Below, one piece after another: positions 18,508 to 25,450 of a stretch of 47,578 nucleotides of DNA; position 1 is the stretch's first letter; every line of letters starts with the position of its first letter. Origin of the DNA: Firmicutes bacterium CAG:124. Its GTDB lineage: Bacteria > Bacillota > Clostridia > Oscillospirales > Oscillospiraceae. The stretch lies in assembly GCA_000432135.1 (NCBI GenBank), contig HF990636.1:1-47578 (forward strand). Direction: 5' to 3'. A program made the translations under genes and the position numbers. The notes below the pieces were generated by a model. That model worked only from the letters and a program-made list of their open reading frames with translations, was not told where the DNA came from and ran no database searches.

Positions 18508-18536
18508 ACTGTACCACAGTTTCCGGGCACTGTCAA
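18508..18536 (-). promoter_or_regulatory. Promoter of the candidate small RNA
   Basis: Minus strand TTGACA (perfect -35), 17 bases, TACAGT. It is 20 bases past the terminator of the dihydropyrimidinase gene, so it drives the RNA rather than a protein gene. Confidence 0.7.
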
Positions 18537-18544
18537 TCAAATCC

Positions 18545-18585
18545 AGAAAGAAACCAGCGCAGCAGCCCGTGCCGGGCCGCTGCGC
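18545..18585 (-). terminator. Terminator of the nrdG-dut-dihydropyrimidinase operon
   Basis: 13-base arms GCGCAGCAGCCCG (18557-18569) and CGGGCCGCTGCGC (18573-18585), one mismatch, followed on the minus strand by TGGTTTCTTTC. Confidence 0.7.
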
Positions 18586-18591
18586 TTATGC

Positions 18592-19997
18592 TTACAGACT
18601 TCCCGGATGGCGCGGGATGTACGTGCCGATGGGGCCGGTCTTCATTTCGCCGTGGTCGACGGCGAGCGTGCCGCGCAGATAGACCTGTGCGATGGAACCC
18701 CTGGTCTTGAAGCCCTCATAGGGCGTGTAGCCTGCGGCGGAAAGCTGCGTCTGCGCGGTGATGACCGTGTCAGCCTCAGGATCGTAGACGACGATATCCG
18801 CGTCGCTGCCGGGCGCGATCACGCCCTTGCGCGGATATGCGCCATAGAGCCGGGCGGGGTTTTCGGACAGCAGGGCGCACATCTGCTCCTTTGTGATGCG
18901 GCCTTCGGCCACGCCTGCGGTATAGAGCAGCTCGCCGCGCGTTTCCACGCCGGGAAGACCGCCGGGGATCTTCGTAAAGTCGCCGCGTCCGGCGTCCTTC
19001 TGTTTCAGCGTAAAGCTGCAATGGTCGGTCGAGACGGTCTGAATGCTGCCGTTGGCAAGGGCCTTCCACAAAACCGCCTGATCCTCCTTCTTGCGCATGG
19101 GCGGTGCGCAGATATAGCGCGCGGAGGCGGAATAGTCCTCCTGATAATAAACGCTGTCGTCCAGCAGCAGGTAGTGCGGGCACGTCTCGACATAGACCTT
19201 CTGGCCGCGCTCACGCGCGTGCATAACTTCGAGCAGCGCCTCCTTCGTGCTCAGATGCACGATCACGATGGGAACGTCCGCGACCTCCGCAATGCGCAGC
19301 AGATGGGCCACGGCCTCCGCCTCAAGCGGATTCGGGCGGCACTCGGGATGGGACGACGGGGCCGTCTTCCCTTCCGCCTTGTGCTGCGCGATCAGCGCAT
19401 CGATCACGCCCGCGTTTTCGCAGTGAACGCCCGCGATGCCGCCGTATTTTTTCAGCTCCAGCAGCGCGGAAAACAGGTCCTGATCGCCGATCATCATGGC
19501 GGGATACGTCATGTACATCTTGAACGATGGGATACCGGCGGCAAACATGGCCGGAATTTCATTTTTGATGCCCTCGTTCCAGTCGTCAATGGTCATGTGG
19601 AAGCTGTAGTCGCAGCTGGACCGGCCGTCGGCCTTTTTGTGCCAGAGATCAAGCCCGTAGCCCAGTGTCTCGCCCTTATTCGGGCAGGCGAAGTCGATGA
19701 CCATCGTTGTGCCGCCGTGGATGGCGCTGCGCGTGCCGGTGTCAAAGTTGTCGGCGGTCGTGGTGTTGCAGACGTCGAGGTCAAAATGCGTATGCGCGTC
19801 AATAAAGCCGGGGAAGAGCAGCTTGCCGCGCACGTCGACGACCTTTGCGCCGTCCACTGCCAGTCCTTCGCCGACAGCAGCGATCTTCTCGCCGTCCACC
19901 AGCACATCCGCAACGCGGGAGCCTGCCGCGGCGACGACCGTGCAACGCGGGAGCCTGCCGCGGAGACGACCGTGCCGCCCTTGAGCAACGTTTTCAT
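18592..19997 (-). pseudogene. Dihydropyrimidinase (D-hydantoinase family), frameshifted near the N-terminus
   Basis: The intact part (18592-19905) encodes an amidohydrolase with the full dihydropyrimidinase motif set: FIDAHTHFDLD (metal His pair), PSFKMYMTY (carboxylated Lys), GVHCEN, VIVHLS and STDHCSF (metal Asp). Such enzymes open 5,6-dihydropyrimidine or hydantoin rings. The natural start is ATG 19997 (MKTLLKGGTVVSAAGSR) behind AAAGGATG. A 32-base direct tandem duplication (19911-19942 and 19943-19974, one mismatch) then throws the frame off. Removing one copy restores ...AAGSRVADVLVDGEKIAAVGEG. A GTG at 19905 could restart translation but has no evident ribosome binding site and would lose the first strands of the beta-sandwich. 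It is either a recent null allele, a reversible slippage state, or a sequence error. It is last in the nrdG-dut operon. Confidence 0.85.
19911..19974. repeat. 32-bp tandem duplication causing the frameshift
   Basis: Two adjacent 32-base copies beginning CAACGCGGGAGCCTGCCGCG and differing at one position (C in the first, A in the second). Because 32 is not a multiple of 3, the duplication shifts the dihydropyrimidinase frame. Confidence 0.95.
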
Positions 19998-20042
19998 GAT
20001 CAAATCATCCTTTCTTGTATCGGAGTATCGTTTTCAAAAAAA

Positions 20043-20474
20043 TCAGCGCACGCCGGTCGAGCCAAAGCCCCCCCGGTCGGTGTCGGAAAGCGTGTCGCAT
20101 TCTTCAAAGCTGATGGGCGGCTGCACCTCATAGATGCGGAACTGACAGATGCGGTCGCCCTTTTCGAGCACGGTGTCGCGCGTGGCGTAGACTGGCAGCT
20201 TCCATTCGTCATTCGTGCCGCAGTAGCTGTTGTCGATCACACCGACGGAGTTGGCCTGCAGAATGCCCCAGCGCTTGAACGTGGACGAGCGCGGGGCCGT
20301 GCGCGCCTCATACCCCTCCGGCAGCTGCATCGACACACCCAGCGGAACAAGGGCATACTCCCCCGCGTGAAGCTGCATGGTCTGCGCGCAGTACAGATCG
20401 ATCCAGTCGCCCTTGGCCGTCTTTTGCAGCCGGGGCAGATCGTCGGAAAAATAGTGGATCTTGATCACAGGCAT
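20043..20474 (-). CDS. dut: dUTP diphosphatase
   Basis: A 143-residue trimeric-type dUTPase that hydrolyses dUTP to dUMP and pyrophosphate, keeping uracil out of DNA and feeding dTMP synthesis. The conserved motifs appear in order: an Asp-containing motif 1 (DWIDLYCA), motif 2 PRSSTFKRWG, motif 3 GVIDNSYCGTNDEW (nucleoside pocket), motif 4 GDRICQFRI and the Gly-rich motif 5 RGGFGSTGV at the C-terminus. AGGAGG lies 6 bases upstream of ATG 20474. It follows nrdG by 10 bases and precedes the dihydropyrimidinase, making a deoxynucleotide and pyrimidine operon. Confidence 0.95.
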   Translation of the reverse strand: MPVIKIHYFSDDLPRLQKTAKGDWIDLYCAQTMQLHAGEYALVPLGVSMQLPEGYEARTAPRSSTFKRWGILQANSVGVIDNSYCGTNDEWKLPVYATRDTVLEKGDRICQFRIYEVQPPISFEECDTLSDTDRGGFGSTGVR

Positions 20475-20484
20475 AGACTTCCTC

Positions 20485-21012
20485 CTACTGCCGCTCGTCC
20501 CAGAGGACGACGGCTCCGGTTTTCAGGCTTGCTGGCACGTCGATCAGCCGCTGATTGGACGAGCCGCGGAAGCGTAGATTCAGATTTTTGAGACTTGCAA
20601 CAAACGGCCCATCCACCAGCACGTCGAGATAGGACAAAAGCTCCTGCGTGACCTCCCACGGGCCGAGCTTTTTTGCCAGAATGTCGCGGTCGAAGAGATA
20701 GCCCGTGAACGACCAGATGGATTTTTCGGGATAGGCCGCCCGGATCCTGCGAGAAAGCTCCAGCAGTCCCGGCTGGTTCTCCGGCTCAAACGGTTCGCCG
20801 CCGAGATACGTGATGCCCCGGATATAGCCGGGAGCCAGCAGGGCGAGAAGCTTGTCCATCACAGCCTCGTCAAACGGCTCGCCGCAGGCAAAGTCCCACG
20901 TTTCGGGATTGAAGCAATCCTTGCAGTGGTGGCGGCAGCCGGAGACGAACAGGCTGACCCGCACGCCGGGTCCGTTGGCAATATCGCAGTTTTTGATCGC
21001 CGCGTAGTTCAT
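20485..21012 (-). CDS. nrdG: Anaerobic ribonucleotide reductase activating protein
   Basis: A 175-residue radical-SAM activase that installs the glycyl radical on the class III ribonucleotide reductase NrdD. The cluster motif CRHHCKDC (CX3CX2C) follows NGPGVRVSLFVSGC, and GGEP (TYLGGEPFEPE) is present. Start at 21012 (MNYAAIKNCD) with GGAGGG 7 bases upstream; the frame runs further upstream without a sensible N-terminus. The nrdD gene usually sits beside nrdG but is not in this window. First gene of the operon, with a promoter at 21041-21069 divergent from that of the deoxynucleoside kinase. Confidence 0.95.
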   Translation of the reverse strand: MNYAAIKNCDIANGPGVRVSLFVSGCRHHCKDCFNPETWDFACGEPFDEAVMDKLLALLAPGYIRGITYLGGEPFEPENQPGLLELSRRIRAAYPEKSIWSFTGYLFDRDILAKKLGPWEVTQELLSYLDVLVDGPFVASLKNLNLRFRGSSNQRLIDVPASLKTGAVVLWDERQ

Positions 21013-21040
21013 TGCAGCACCCTCCCCTTTTCTTTTTTCT

Positions 21041-21069
21041 ATCGTATCATGCCGCCGGGAGGTTTGCAA
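21041..21069 (-). promoter_or_regulatory. Promoter of nrdG operon
   Basis: Minus strand TTGCAA, 17 bases, TACGAT, about 29 bases upstream of the nrdG start codon. Confidence 0.6.
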
Positions 21070-21102
21070 GCGGGACGCCGTGTTTTTCGGCAGTTTTGCA
21101 TC

Positions 21103-21131
21103 TTGCTTCCACCGGCTGGATGTTGTAGAAT
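21103..21131 (+). promoter_or_regulatory. Promoter of deoxynucleoside kinase-murI operon
   Basis: TTGCTT, 17 bases, TAGAAT, back to back with the nrdG promoter 34 bases away. Confidence 0.6.
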
Positions 21132-21169
21132 AGAAAAGCGTTTTGTGTAAACGAAGGAGGCGGGCGGAT

Positions 21170-21763
21170 ATGAAGTACATCGCGATCTGCGGCACTGTCG
21201 GCGCGGGAAAGACGACGCTTTTGCAGCGGCTCACAGCATATTTCGGCCCGCGCGCCGCGTTTCATGAGGAGCGCCCGCAGGACAACCCCTATATCAATGA
21301 ATACTATTCCGATTCCAAACGCTGGTCGTTTCACTCGCAGGTGAGCTTCCTCTCGCTGTATTTTGACGACGAGAAGTGGCGGCCGGAGGTCGGCGACACC
21401 GAGTTTTTCTTCTTTGACCGCGCGTTTCTGGAAAATCTGGTCATCGCGAAATACCGCCTGAACCAGCAGGATCTGACGCAGGACGAATTCGGCATTCTCT
21501 GCAAGCTGGCGCACGGCATCGCGTCGCTGATGCCGCCGGTCGACAAGTATCTCTATCTCGACTGCTCCGTCAGCACGATCATCGAGCATATGCGCCAGCG
21601 CGGGCGGGAATACGAGGACGATCTCGACCTCATGTATGTGTACGAGCTCAAGGAGCTTTACGACGAATGGGCCAAAACCCTCCCGCCGGAGCGGACGCTG
21701 CGCATCAACATGGACGGCGGGGAATACGATCTGAATGAGATCGTGCGGTTTTTGGAGGCGTGA
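21170..21763 (+). CDS. Deoxynucleoside kinase (dGK/dAK/dCK family)
   Basis: A 197-residue kinase that phosphorylates deoxynucleosides for salvage. P-loop GTVGAGKTTLLQRL is near residues 8-21, a DRAF motif (the DRS position of the family) is near 83, and the lid-type Arg-rich segment MRQRGREYE is near 142. Base preference cannot be told. Start ATG 21170 has AAGGAGG 9 bases upstream; the longer frame from 21143 has no ribosome binding site. It faces nrdG and dut divergently, so deoxynucleotide supply genes are clustered here on both strands. Its stop lies just before the murI start. Confidence 0.92.
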   Translation: MKYIAICGTVGAGKTTLLQRLTAYFGPRAAFHEERPQDNPYINEYYSDSKRWSFHSQVSFLSLYFDDEKWRPEVGDTEFFFFDRAFLENLVIAKYRLNQQDLTQDEFGILCKLAHGIASLMPPVDKYLYLDCSVSTIIEHMRQRGREYEDDLDLMYVYELKELYDEWAKTLPPERTLRINMDGGEYDLNEIVRFLEA

Positions 21764-21765
21764 GT

Positions 21766-22548
21766 ATGCAGAAGCAGGATCAGCCTGTTGCGTTTTTTGA
21801 CTCCGGCCTCGGCGGGATCAGCGTCCTGCGCGAGACGGTGCGGCTGCTGCCGCAGGAAAACTATCTGTACTACGGCGACTCGCTCCACGCGCCCTACGGC
21901 GTCAAGAGCGAAGCGCAGATCCAGGCGCTGAGCCTTGCGGCGGCGGAGCATCTGGTAAGCGCCGGAGCCAAGGCCATCGTCGTGGCCTGCAACACGGCGA
22001 CATCCGCCGCCATCGGCCTGCTGCGGCAAGTCTACCCGGACATTCCCGTGATCGGAACGGAGCCTGCGCTCAAGCCCGCCGTAGAAAAATACCCCGGCGG
22101 CAGGATTCTGGTCATGGCCACACCCATGACCATCAAGCAGGAGAAATTTCAGGCGCTCAAGCACCAGTTTGACGACCGCGCGCAGATCATCGGCCTGCCG
22201 TGCGAGGGGCTGATGGAGTTTGTCGAGCGCGGGGAGCTGCGCGGGAGCGCCGTGGAGGCGTATCTGACCGAAAAGCTCGCGCCGTATCTGCGCGAGCCGG
22301 TCGACGGGATCGTGCTGGGCTGCACGCACTATCCGTTCCTGACGGGCGCGATCCGCAGGATCGTCGGGCCGGGGCCGGAGATCATGGACGGCAGCCACGG
22401 CGTCGCGATGCAGCTCGAACGGAAGCTTGCGCAAAGCGGTATGCTGCGCCAATGCGGCGAACCGGGGACGGCGGTTTTTGAAAATTCCCTCGACGAGCCG
22501 GAGATCTTAGCCCTCAGCCGGGCACTGTTCCGGTACCGGGATGAATAA
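21766..22548 (+). CDS. murI: Glutamate racemase
   Basis: A 260-residue racemase making D-glutamate for peptidoglycan. It has FFDSGLGGISVLRE at the N-terminus, the first catalytic Cys in VVACNTATSAA and the second in GCTHYPFL, and the phosphate-free substrate loop YYGDSLHAPYG; length is usual. ATG 21766 is preferred over GTG 21760 because GGAGG at 21754-21758 is 7 bases away. Only two bases separate it from the kinase stop, so the pair is probably one operon. Confidence 0.95.
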   Translation: MQKQDQPVAFFDSGLGGISVLRETVRLLPQENYLYYGDSLHAPYGVKSEAQIQALSLAAAEHLVSAGAKAIVVACNTATSAAIGLLRQVYPDIPVIGTEPALKPAVEKYPGGRILVMATPMTIKQEKFQALKHQFDDRAQIIGLPCEGLMEFVERGELRGSAVEAYLTEKLAPYLREPVDGIVLGCTHYPFLTGAIRRIVGPGPEIMDGSHGVAMQLERKLAQSGMLRQCGEPGTAVFENSLDEPEILALSRALFRYRDE

Positions 22549-22555
22549 AAGCACA

Positions 22556-22589
22556 CGCGGCGTCTGAATGTTCGGACGCCGCGGTTTTT
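22556..22589 (+). terminator. Terminator of the kinase-murI operon
   Basis: A 9-bp stem CGCGGCGTC (22556-22564) with GACGCCGCG (22575-22583), followed by GTTTTTA. Confidence 0.9.
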
Positions 22590-22729
22590 ATGTCGGTGCA
22601 ACTATGAGGTTCAAGCATTCCCGGCGAACCCAGCGGAGCAGTTCGACTGGAAAGAGGAGGAAACGTGCTCAGAGGATCAGAGGCTCCGCGCATAGCGGGG
22701 ACTCGTTCCGTCGAGGCCGGTTCCGACGA

Positions 22730-22811
22730 GCCTCCGGCGGCCATAACTTCTCTCTCGCAAGAGAAAAGATAAGGCGGCCATATCTTTTCTCTCGCAAGAG
22801 AAAAGATATGG
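22730..22811. repeat. Hairpin repeat with double hairpin, copy 3
   Basis: A perfect 14-bp stem CCATATCTTTTCTC (22778-22791) with 22798-22811, and an imperfect second copy at 22743-22774, lie next to the tail GCCTCCGGCGGCC at 22730-22742. Read on the minus strand this is the same hairpin-plus-tail design as at 1-42 and 43694-43734. The rest of the 573-base gap (22549-23121) holds no convincing gene. Confidence 0.65.
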
Positions 22812-22889
22812 AAGAAAAGAGTGCTTGGACGCGTTTGGTGCCTGCTGCGGGTACGTTTCAGGCAAGCCCTGATTTTTAGCCGCTGCGAA

Positions 22890-23083
22890 CACACATATTC
22901 ACCCTACGGGCGCTATGGTACGCGCCGCCTGTTACGGGACGCCAGATTTGTGAGCAGCTGCCCTTGAATGGCTGCGGTAAAAACGCTCTGCATTTGAAAT
23001 TTGCCGGGCAGTACGGATTCGCCGGAAGACTTTCGTACCTCACCATAAACCCGCGGCGGCCGGAAGCTCCGGCCGCCGTTTTT
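22890..23083 (+). ncRNA. Candidate structured RNA of about 190 nt upstream of a terminator
   Basis: A strong intrinsic terminator (23054-23083) has no protein gene in front of it. The preceding sequence can close on itself: TATGGTACG near 22914 pairs with CGTACC...CCATA near 23035, with a CCTCA bulge. CTGCCC near 22960 pairs with GGGCAG near 23007, and GCG-GTAAAAA-CGC forms the tip. That gives a rod with a central bubble, which is the general shape of 6S RNA. I could not confirm the family or find a convincing promoter, so the 5' end is a guess. Confidence 0.4.
23054..23083 (+). terminator. Strong orphan terminator
   Basis: A perfect 11-bp stem CGGCGGCCGGA (23054-23064) with TCCGGCCGCCG (23068-23078), then TTTTT. 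It points away from the murI operon, which already has its own terminator. Confidence 0.85.
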
Positions 23084-23121
23084 CAGATCCCTTCACACCC
23101 GATACACCCCCCCCTCCCGCT

Positions 23122-23781
23122 TCAGATCCATTCACACGCGATCTGCGCATCCTTCGCGAGGAGCGCTGCGTATTCCGCCATGCGCGTCTGCGCGCTGCGC
23201 AGTGCGTCGGGTGCCTGTCCGGGCACGCCGAAGACGGGGTAGAACACATGGCGGCTTTCCTCCCGCGCACACGTTCTTTCGTCCGCACCGGCGATCATGC
23301 TGAAGATGATGCCGCCCGCGTCGCGTCCGGTGACGTCTCCGGGGTAAGTGTGGACCTCATCGCCGCGCAGGCCCGCAAACGGTTCCCTGGCTTCCGCCTG
23401 ATACAGCTCGACCGGCCCCATCAGGCAGTCAACGTCATGCGTGCCGCAGAGCACGTGCGTTTCCAGCTCAGCCAGAAACGGTACGGCGGTCACGGCGTTC
23501 CAGCGCGGGAACTCCCTGCCCTTGAGCAGCACGGACTCGAACTGCATCATGACAGGGTACGTCTTCTTGAATTTCCGGAAATAGCGGAAATACGGGTTCT
23601 GCCCGAACACGTCCGCGCGGACATAATCCCGGTACTGCTCCCGCAGTGCGGCAAGGTGCTGCTCCACCATATCGTAGAAGCCGTCTTCATCCCACTGTGC
23701 CTTGTCCGGGTACTGCACCTCGACCCACGCGAACGGGATCGCTGCGCTCTGCATACCGCTCTCTTTTGTGATCTGTACCAT
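23122..23781 (-). CDS. B3/B4 tRNA-binding domain protein
   Basis: A 219-residue stand-alone B3/B4-domain protein. This fold is the editing and tRNA-contact module of phenylalanyl-tRNA synthetase beta chains; free-standing copies are widespread in Firmicutes with uncertain roles, possibly trans-editing or amino-acid-related. Family-typical stretches are YFRKFKKTYPVMMQFESVLLKGREFPRWN and the later HDVDCLMGPVELY and GEVHTYPGD-like loop (GDEVHTYPGDVTGRDAGG). ATG 23781 has GGGAGG 9 bases upstream. It has its own promoter just past the flavodoxin stop, so it is probably monocistronic. Confidence 0.88.
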   Translation of the reverse strand: MVQITKESGMQSAAIPFAWVEVQYPDKAQWDEDGFYDMVEQHLAALREQYRDYVRADVFGQNPYFRYFRKFKKTYPVMMQFESVLLKGREFPRWNAVTAVPFLAELETHVLCGTHDVDCLMGPVELYQAEAREPFAGLRGDEVHTYPGDVTGRDAGGIIFSMIAGADERTCAREESRHVFYPVFGVPGQAPDALRSAQTRMAEYAALLAKDAQIACEWI

Positions 23782-23812
23782 GCTTCAATGCCTCCCGATC
23801 CTGTTTTTTCTA

Positions 23813-23841
23813 TATATAGCATCGGGAACCGGCACTGTCAA
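23813..23841 (-). promoter_or_regulatory. Promoter of the B3/B4 gene
   Basis: Minus strand perfect TTGACA, 17 bases, TATATA, placed in the 63-base gap after the flavodoxin gene. Confidence 0.75.
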
Positions 23842-23844
23842 GCG

Positions 23845-24270
23845 TTATTCGGCAAGCTTCCTGCCCAGCGCACGGCAGGCAGCGAGCGCCTCATCATCCG
23901 GCGCTTCGCAGCAGATGACGCTGTCCGATACACGGTTGATCCCGGCAGCTCCGCAGTCTTCCTCCCACGTGCGCATCCATTCGCCGTCGCCCCAGCCATA
24001 GGAGCCGAACAGGCCGACGGACTTGCCCGCAAGCGCCGATTTCACCGCGTCGAACATCGGCGCGAATTCCGTCTCTTCCAGTTCCTCGGCGCCCATCGCC
24101 GGGCAGCCGAGTGCGGCGGCATCCAGTTCCTTCACTGCATCCGCGCCGACGTCCGCAGGCTTCCAGACGGCGCACTCCGCGCCGGCTTCGCGCATACCCT
24201 CCGCGACGGCGTTTGCCATGGCCTCGGTGTTGCCGGTGCCGCTCCAATAAATGACTGCTGTTTTTTTCAT
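23845..24270 (-). CDS. Flavodoxin
   Basis: A 141-residue flavodoxin, a small FMN electron carrier that replaces ferredoxin when iron is short. The phosphate loop is YWSGTGNTEAMA at 9-20, and the isoalloxazine contacts fall in FGSYGWGDGEWMRTWEE and the later GCPAMG region. Start 24270 (MKKTAVIYW) follows GGAAG; the frame extends upstream only as a shadow of the neighbour. Two bases separate it from the DUF3793 stop, so it is the third gene of the DUF2325-DUF3793-flavodoxin operon under DtxR-like operators. Confidence 0.95.
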   Translation of the reverse strand: MKKTAVIYWSGTGNTEAMANAVAEGMREAGAECAVWKPADVGADAVKELDAAALGCPAMGAEELEETEFAPMFDAVKSALAGKSVGLFGSYGWGDGEWMRTWEEDCGAAGINRVSDSVICCEAPDDEALAACRALGRKLAE

Positions 24271-24272
24271 AA

Positions 24273-24842
24273 TCAGGACTTCCTTTCTATTCTGTCTGCG
24301 ACCGCCAGCCGGTCCAGCTCCACGCCGGAGCGCCAGCGCTCGCAGTAGGTTTGCGTACATTTTTTATAGCGGTCGAACGTCTGCCGCGCCTGCCGTTCGT
24401 CGCCGTAGACCTTCCACACGCCCGTGCATTTGGCGTTTGCCGCGTGATTCTCAATGAATCCCTTGACATCCTCCGGCGGATAGCTGAGAAACAGGCCGAC
24501 CTCGTGCGGGAATTCCGCGCCCTCGCGCATACGGCGCACCAGCCGCGCAACGCATCCGCCGCAGCTGCCGCAGGGATATCCCGCGTCCGCCAGAAGCGCC
24601 TTTGCCGTCTGCGCGCGCAGATCACGCTGCAGCGCCGCCGGACGGTAGAGGTACAAAATCGCCTTTCCCTCGGTGAACCGCAGCGGCAGCAGGCACAGCC
24701 CGCGGGAAAGATAGTGCCGGTTGAACGCGCGGATCTCGCCCAGCAGCACGTCCTTTTCCGCACACGGACATGGGAACAGACTGCCGGTCTTGATCCCGGC
24801 CAGCGTCGGCGCGGCCTGCCGCACAACCATTTCTTCCGACAT
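24273..24842 (-). CDS. DUF3793 family protein
   Basis: A 189-residue cytoplasmic protein of the DUF3793 family, known only by its habit of sitting beside feoAB, flavodoxin and DUF2325 genes in Clostridia. It contains several Cys (FPCPCAEKDVLL, PCGSCGGCVARL, NAKCTGVWKVYG, KKCTQTYCERW), and the VGLFLSYPPEDVKGFI and CTGVWKVYGD phrases are characteristic. Start at 24842 overlaps the DUF2325 stop as TGATG, indicating translational coupling. Function unknown; the Cys content and context suggest a role under iron limitation or in metal handling, which is inference. Confidence 0.88.
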   Translation of the reverse strand: MSEEMVVRQAAPTLAGIKTGSLFPCPCAEKDVLLGEIRAFNRHYLSRGLCLLPLRFTEGKAILYLYRPAALQRDLRAQTAKALLADAGYPCGSCGGCVARLVRRMREGAEFPHEVGLFLSYPPEDVKGFIENHAANAKCTGVWKVYGDERQARQTFDRYKKCTQTYCERWRSGVELDRLAVADRIERKS

Positions 24843-25135
24843 CAGCAGGCTCCCTGCGCCGCGTATTTGTCCAGAATGCCGCGCAGCGCGGACAGAGAGC
24901 TGGTGTGGCAGCGCTCGATGATCGTCCCGCGGCCCTTGAGCTCGCTCAGCGCGCCCTGCACCATCTTGTGGGACATGGTATTGGTGAAAAAGATCGTCAG
25001 ATCCGGGCTGCCCAGCTTGTTCCGCAGGCCGCCGGCGGGCTTGGTGAAGATCTTCGACTGACATTGGTAGCTTTCGCAAAGCTCCCGGTAGCGGCGCTCC
25101 ATACATTCGTTGCCGCCAAGAATTACAACGCTCAT
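24842..25135 (-). CDS. DUF2325 family protein
   Basis: A 97-residue protein matching the DUF2325 pattern: VVILGGNECMERRYRELC at the N-terminus, a central DLTIFFTNTMSHKMV and a C-terminal TIIERCHTSSLSALRGIL. The family is small, Rossmann-like, and of unknown function; the TSSLSAL turn could bind a phosphate. First gene of the operon. ATG 25135 has AAAGGAC upstream. Two inverted repeats resembling DtxR/IdeR operators lie at 25162-25177 and 25249-25266. Confidence 0.88.
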   Translation of the reverse strand: MSVVILGGNECMERRYRELCESYQCQSKIFTKPAGGLRNKLGSPDLTIFFTNTMSHKMVQGALSELKGRGTIIERCHTSSLSALRGILDKYAAQGAC

Positions 25136-25161
25136 AGGCTCGTCCTTTCGGTTTGAAATTA

Positions 25162-25177
25162 GTTAGATATCTCTAAC
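25162..25177. promoter_or_regulatory. DtxR/IdeR-like operator, proximal
   Basis: GTTAGATATCTCTAAC, with perfect arms GTTAGA/TCTAAC. It resembles the core of the iron-repressor box (TTAGGTTAGCCTAACCTAA) and lies 27 bases upstream of the DUF2325 start codon. Which repressor binds it is inference. Confidence 0.55.
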
Positions 25178-25248
25178 CGCAGGATACAGTACACCCATTC
25201 TCCGCCTGTCCTGCGGACTGCGGCAGATAGGACTGCTTCCACCCGTTT

Positions 25249-25266
25249 GGTTAGAGAGCCTTAACC
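25249..25266. promoter_or_regulatory. DtxR/IdeR-like operator, distal
   Basis: GGTTAGAGAGCCTTAACC, with outer arms GGTTA/TAACC. It lies 71 bases further upstream than the proximal box. The rest of the 315-base gap up to spo0A holds the spo0A terminator and no gene. Confidence 0.5.
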
Positions 25267-25325
25267 ACTTGCACAGATCATACCATACTTTTCCCCGATA
25301 CGCAAGAAAAATTTACGCGGAACAC

Positions 25326-25362
25326 AAAAAATCTGCCCGGAAGCGCGTTAGCGCTTCCGGGC
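25326..25362 (-). terminator. Terminator of spo0A
   Basis: A perfect 12-bp stem GCCCGGAAGCGC (25335-25346) with 25351-25362, loop GTTA, then six Ts on the minus strand. Confidence 0.92.
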
Positions 25363-25450
25363 ATGGGCTGACGGAAAGCAGTGATTTTTAGAAATTCACG
25401 GCGAATTTGCAGGTTTCTGGCCCCTACAGGAAGCGGCTGTATCACGTCGC

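Noticed and set aside
22568..22879. A 103-codon open frame in the gap after murI
   Set aside because: It runs through the hairpin repeats, has no recognisable protein features, and competing frames exist on both strands, so it is best read as non-coding repeat DNA.
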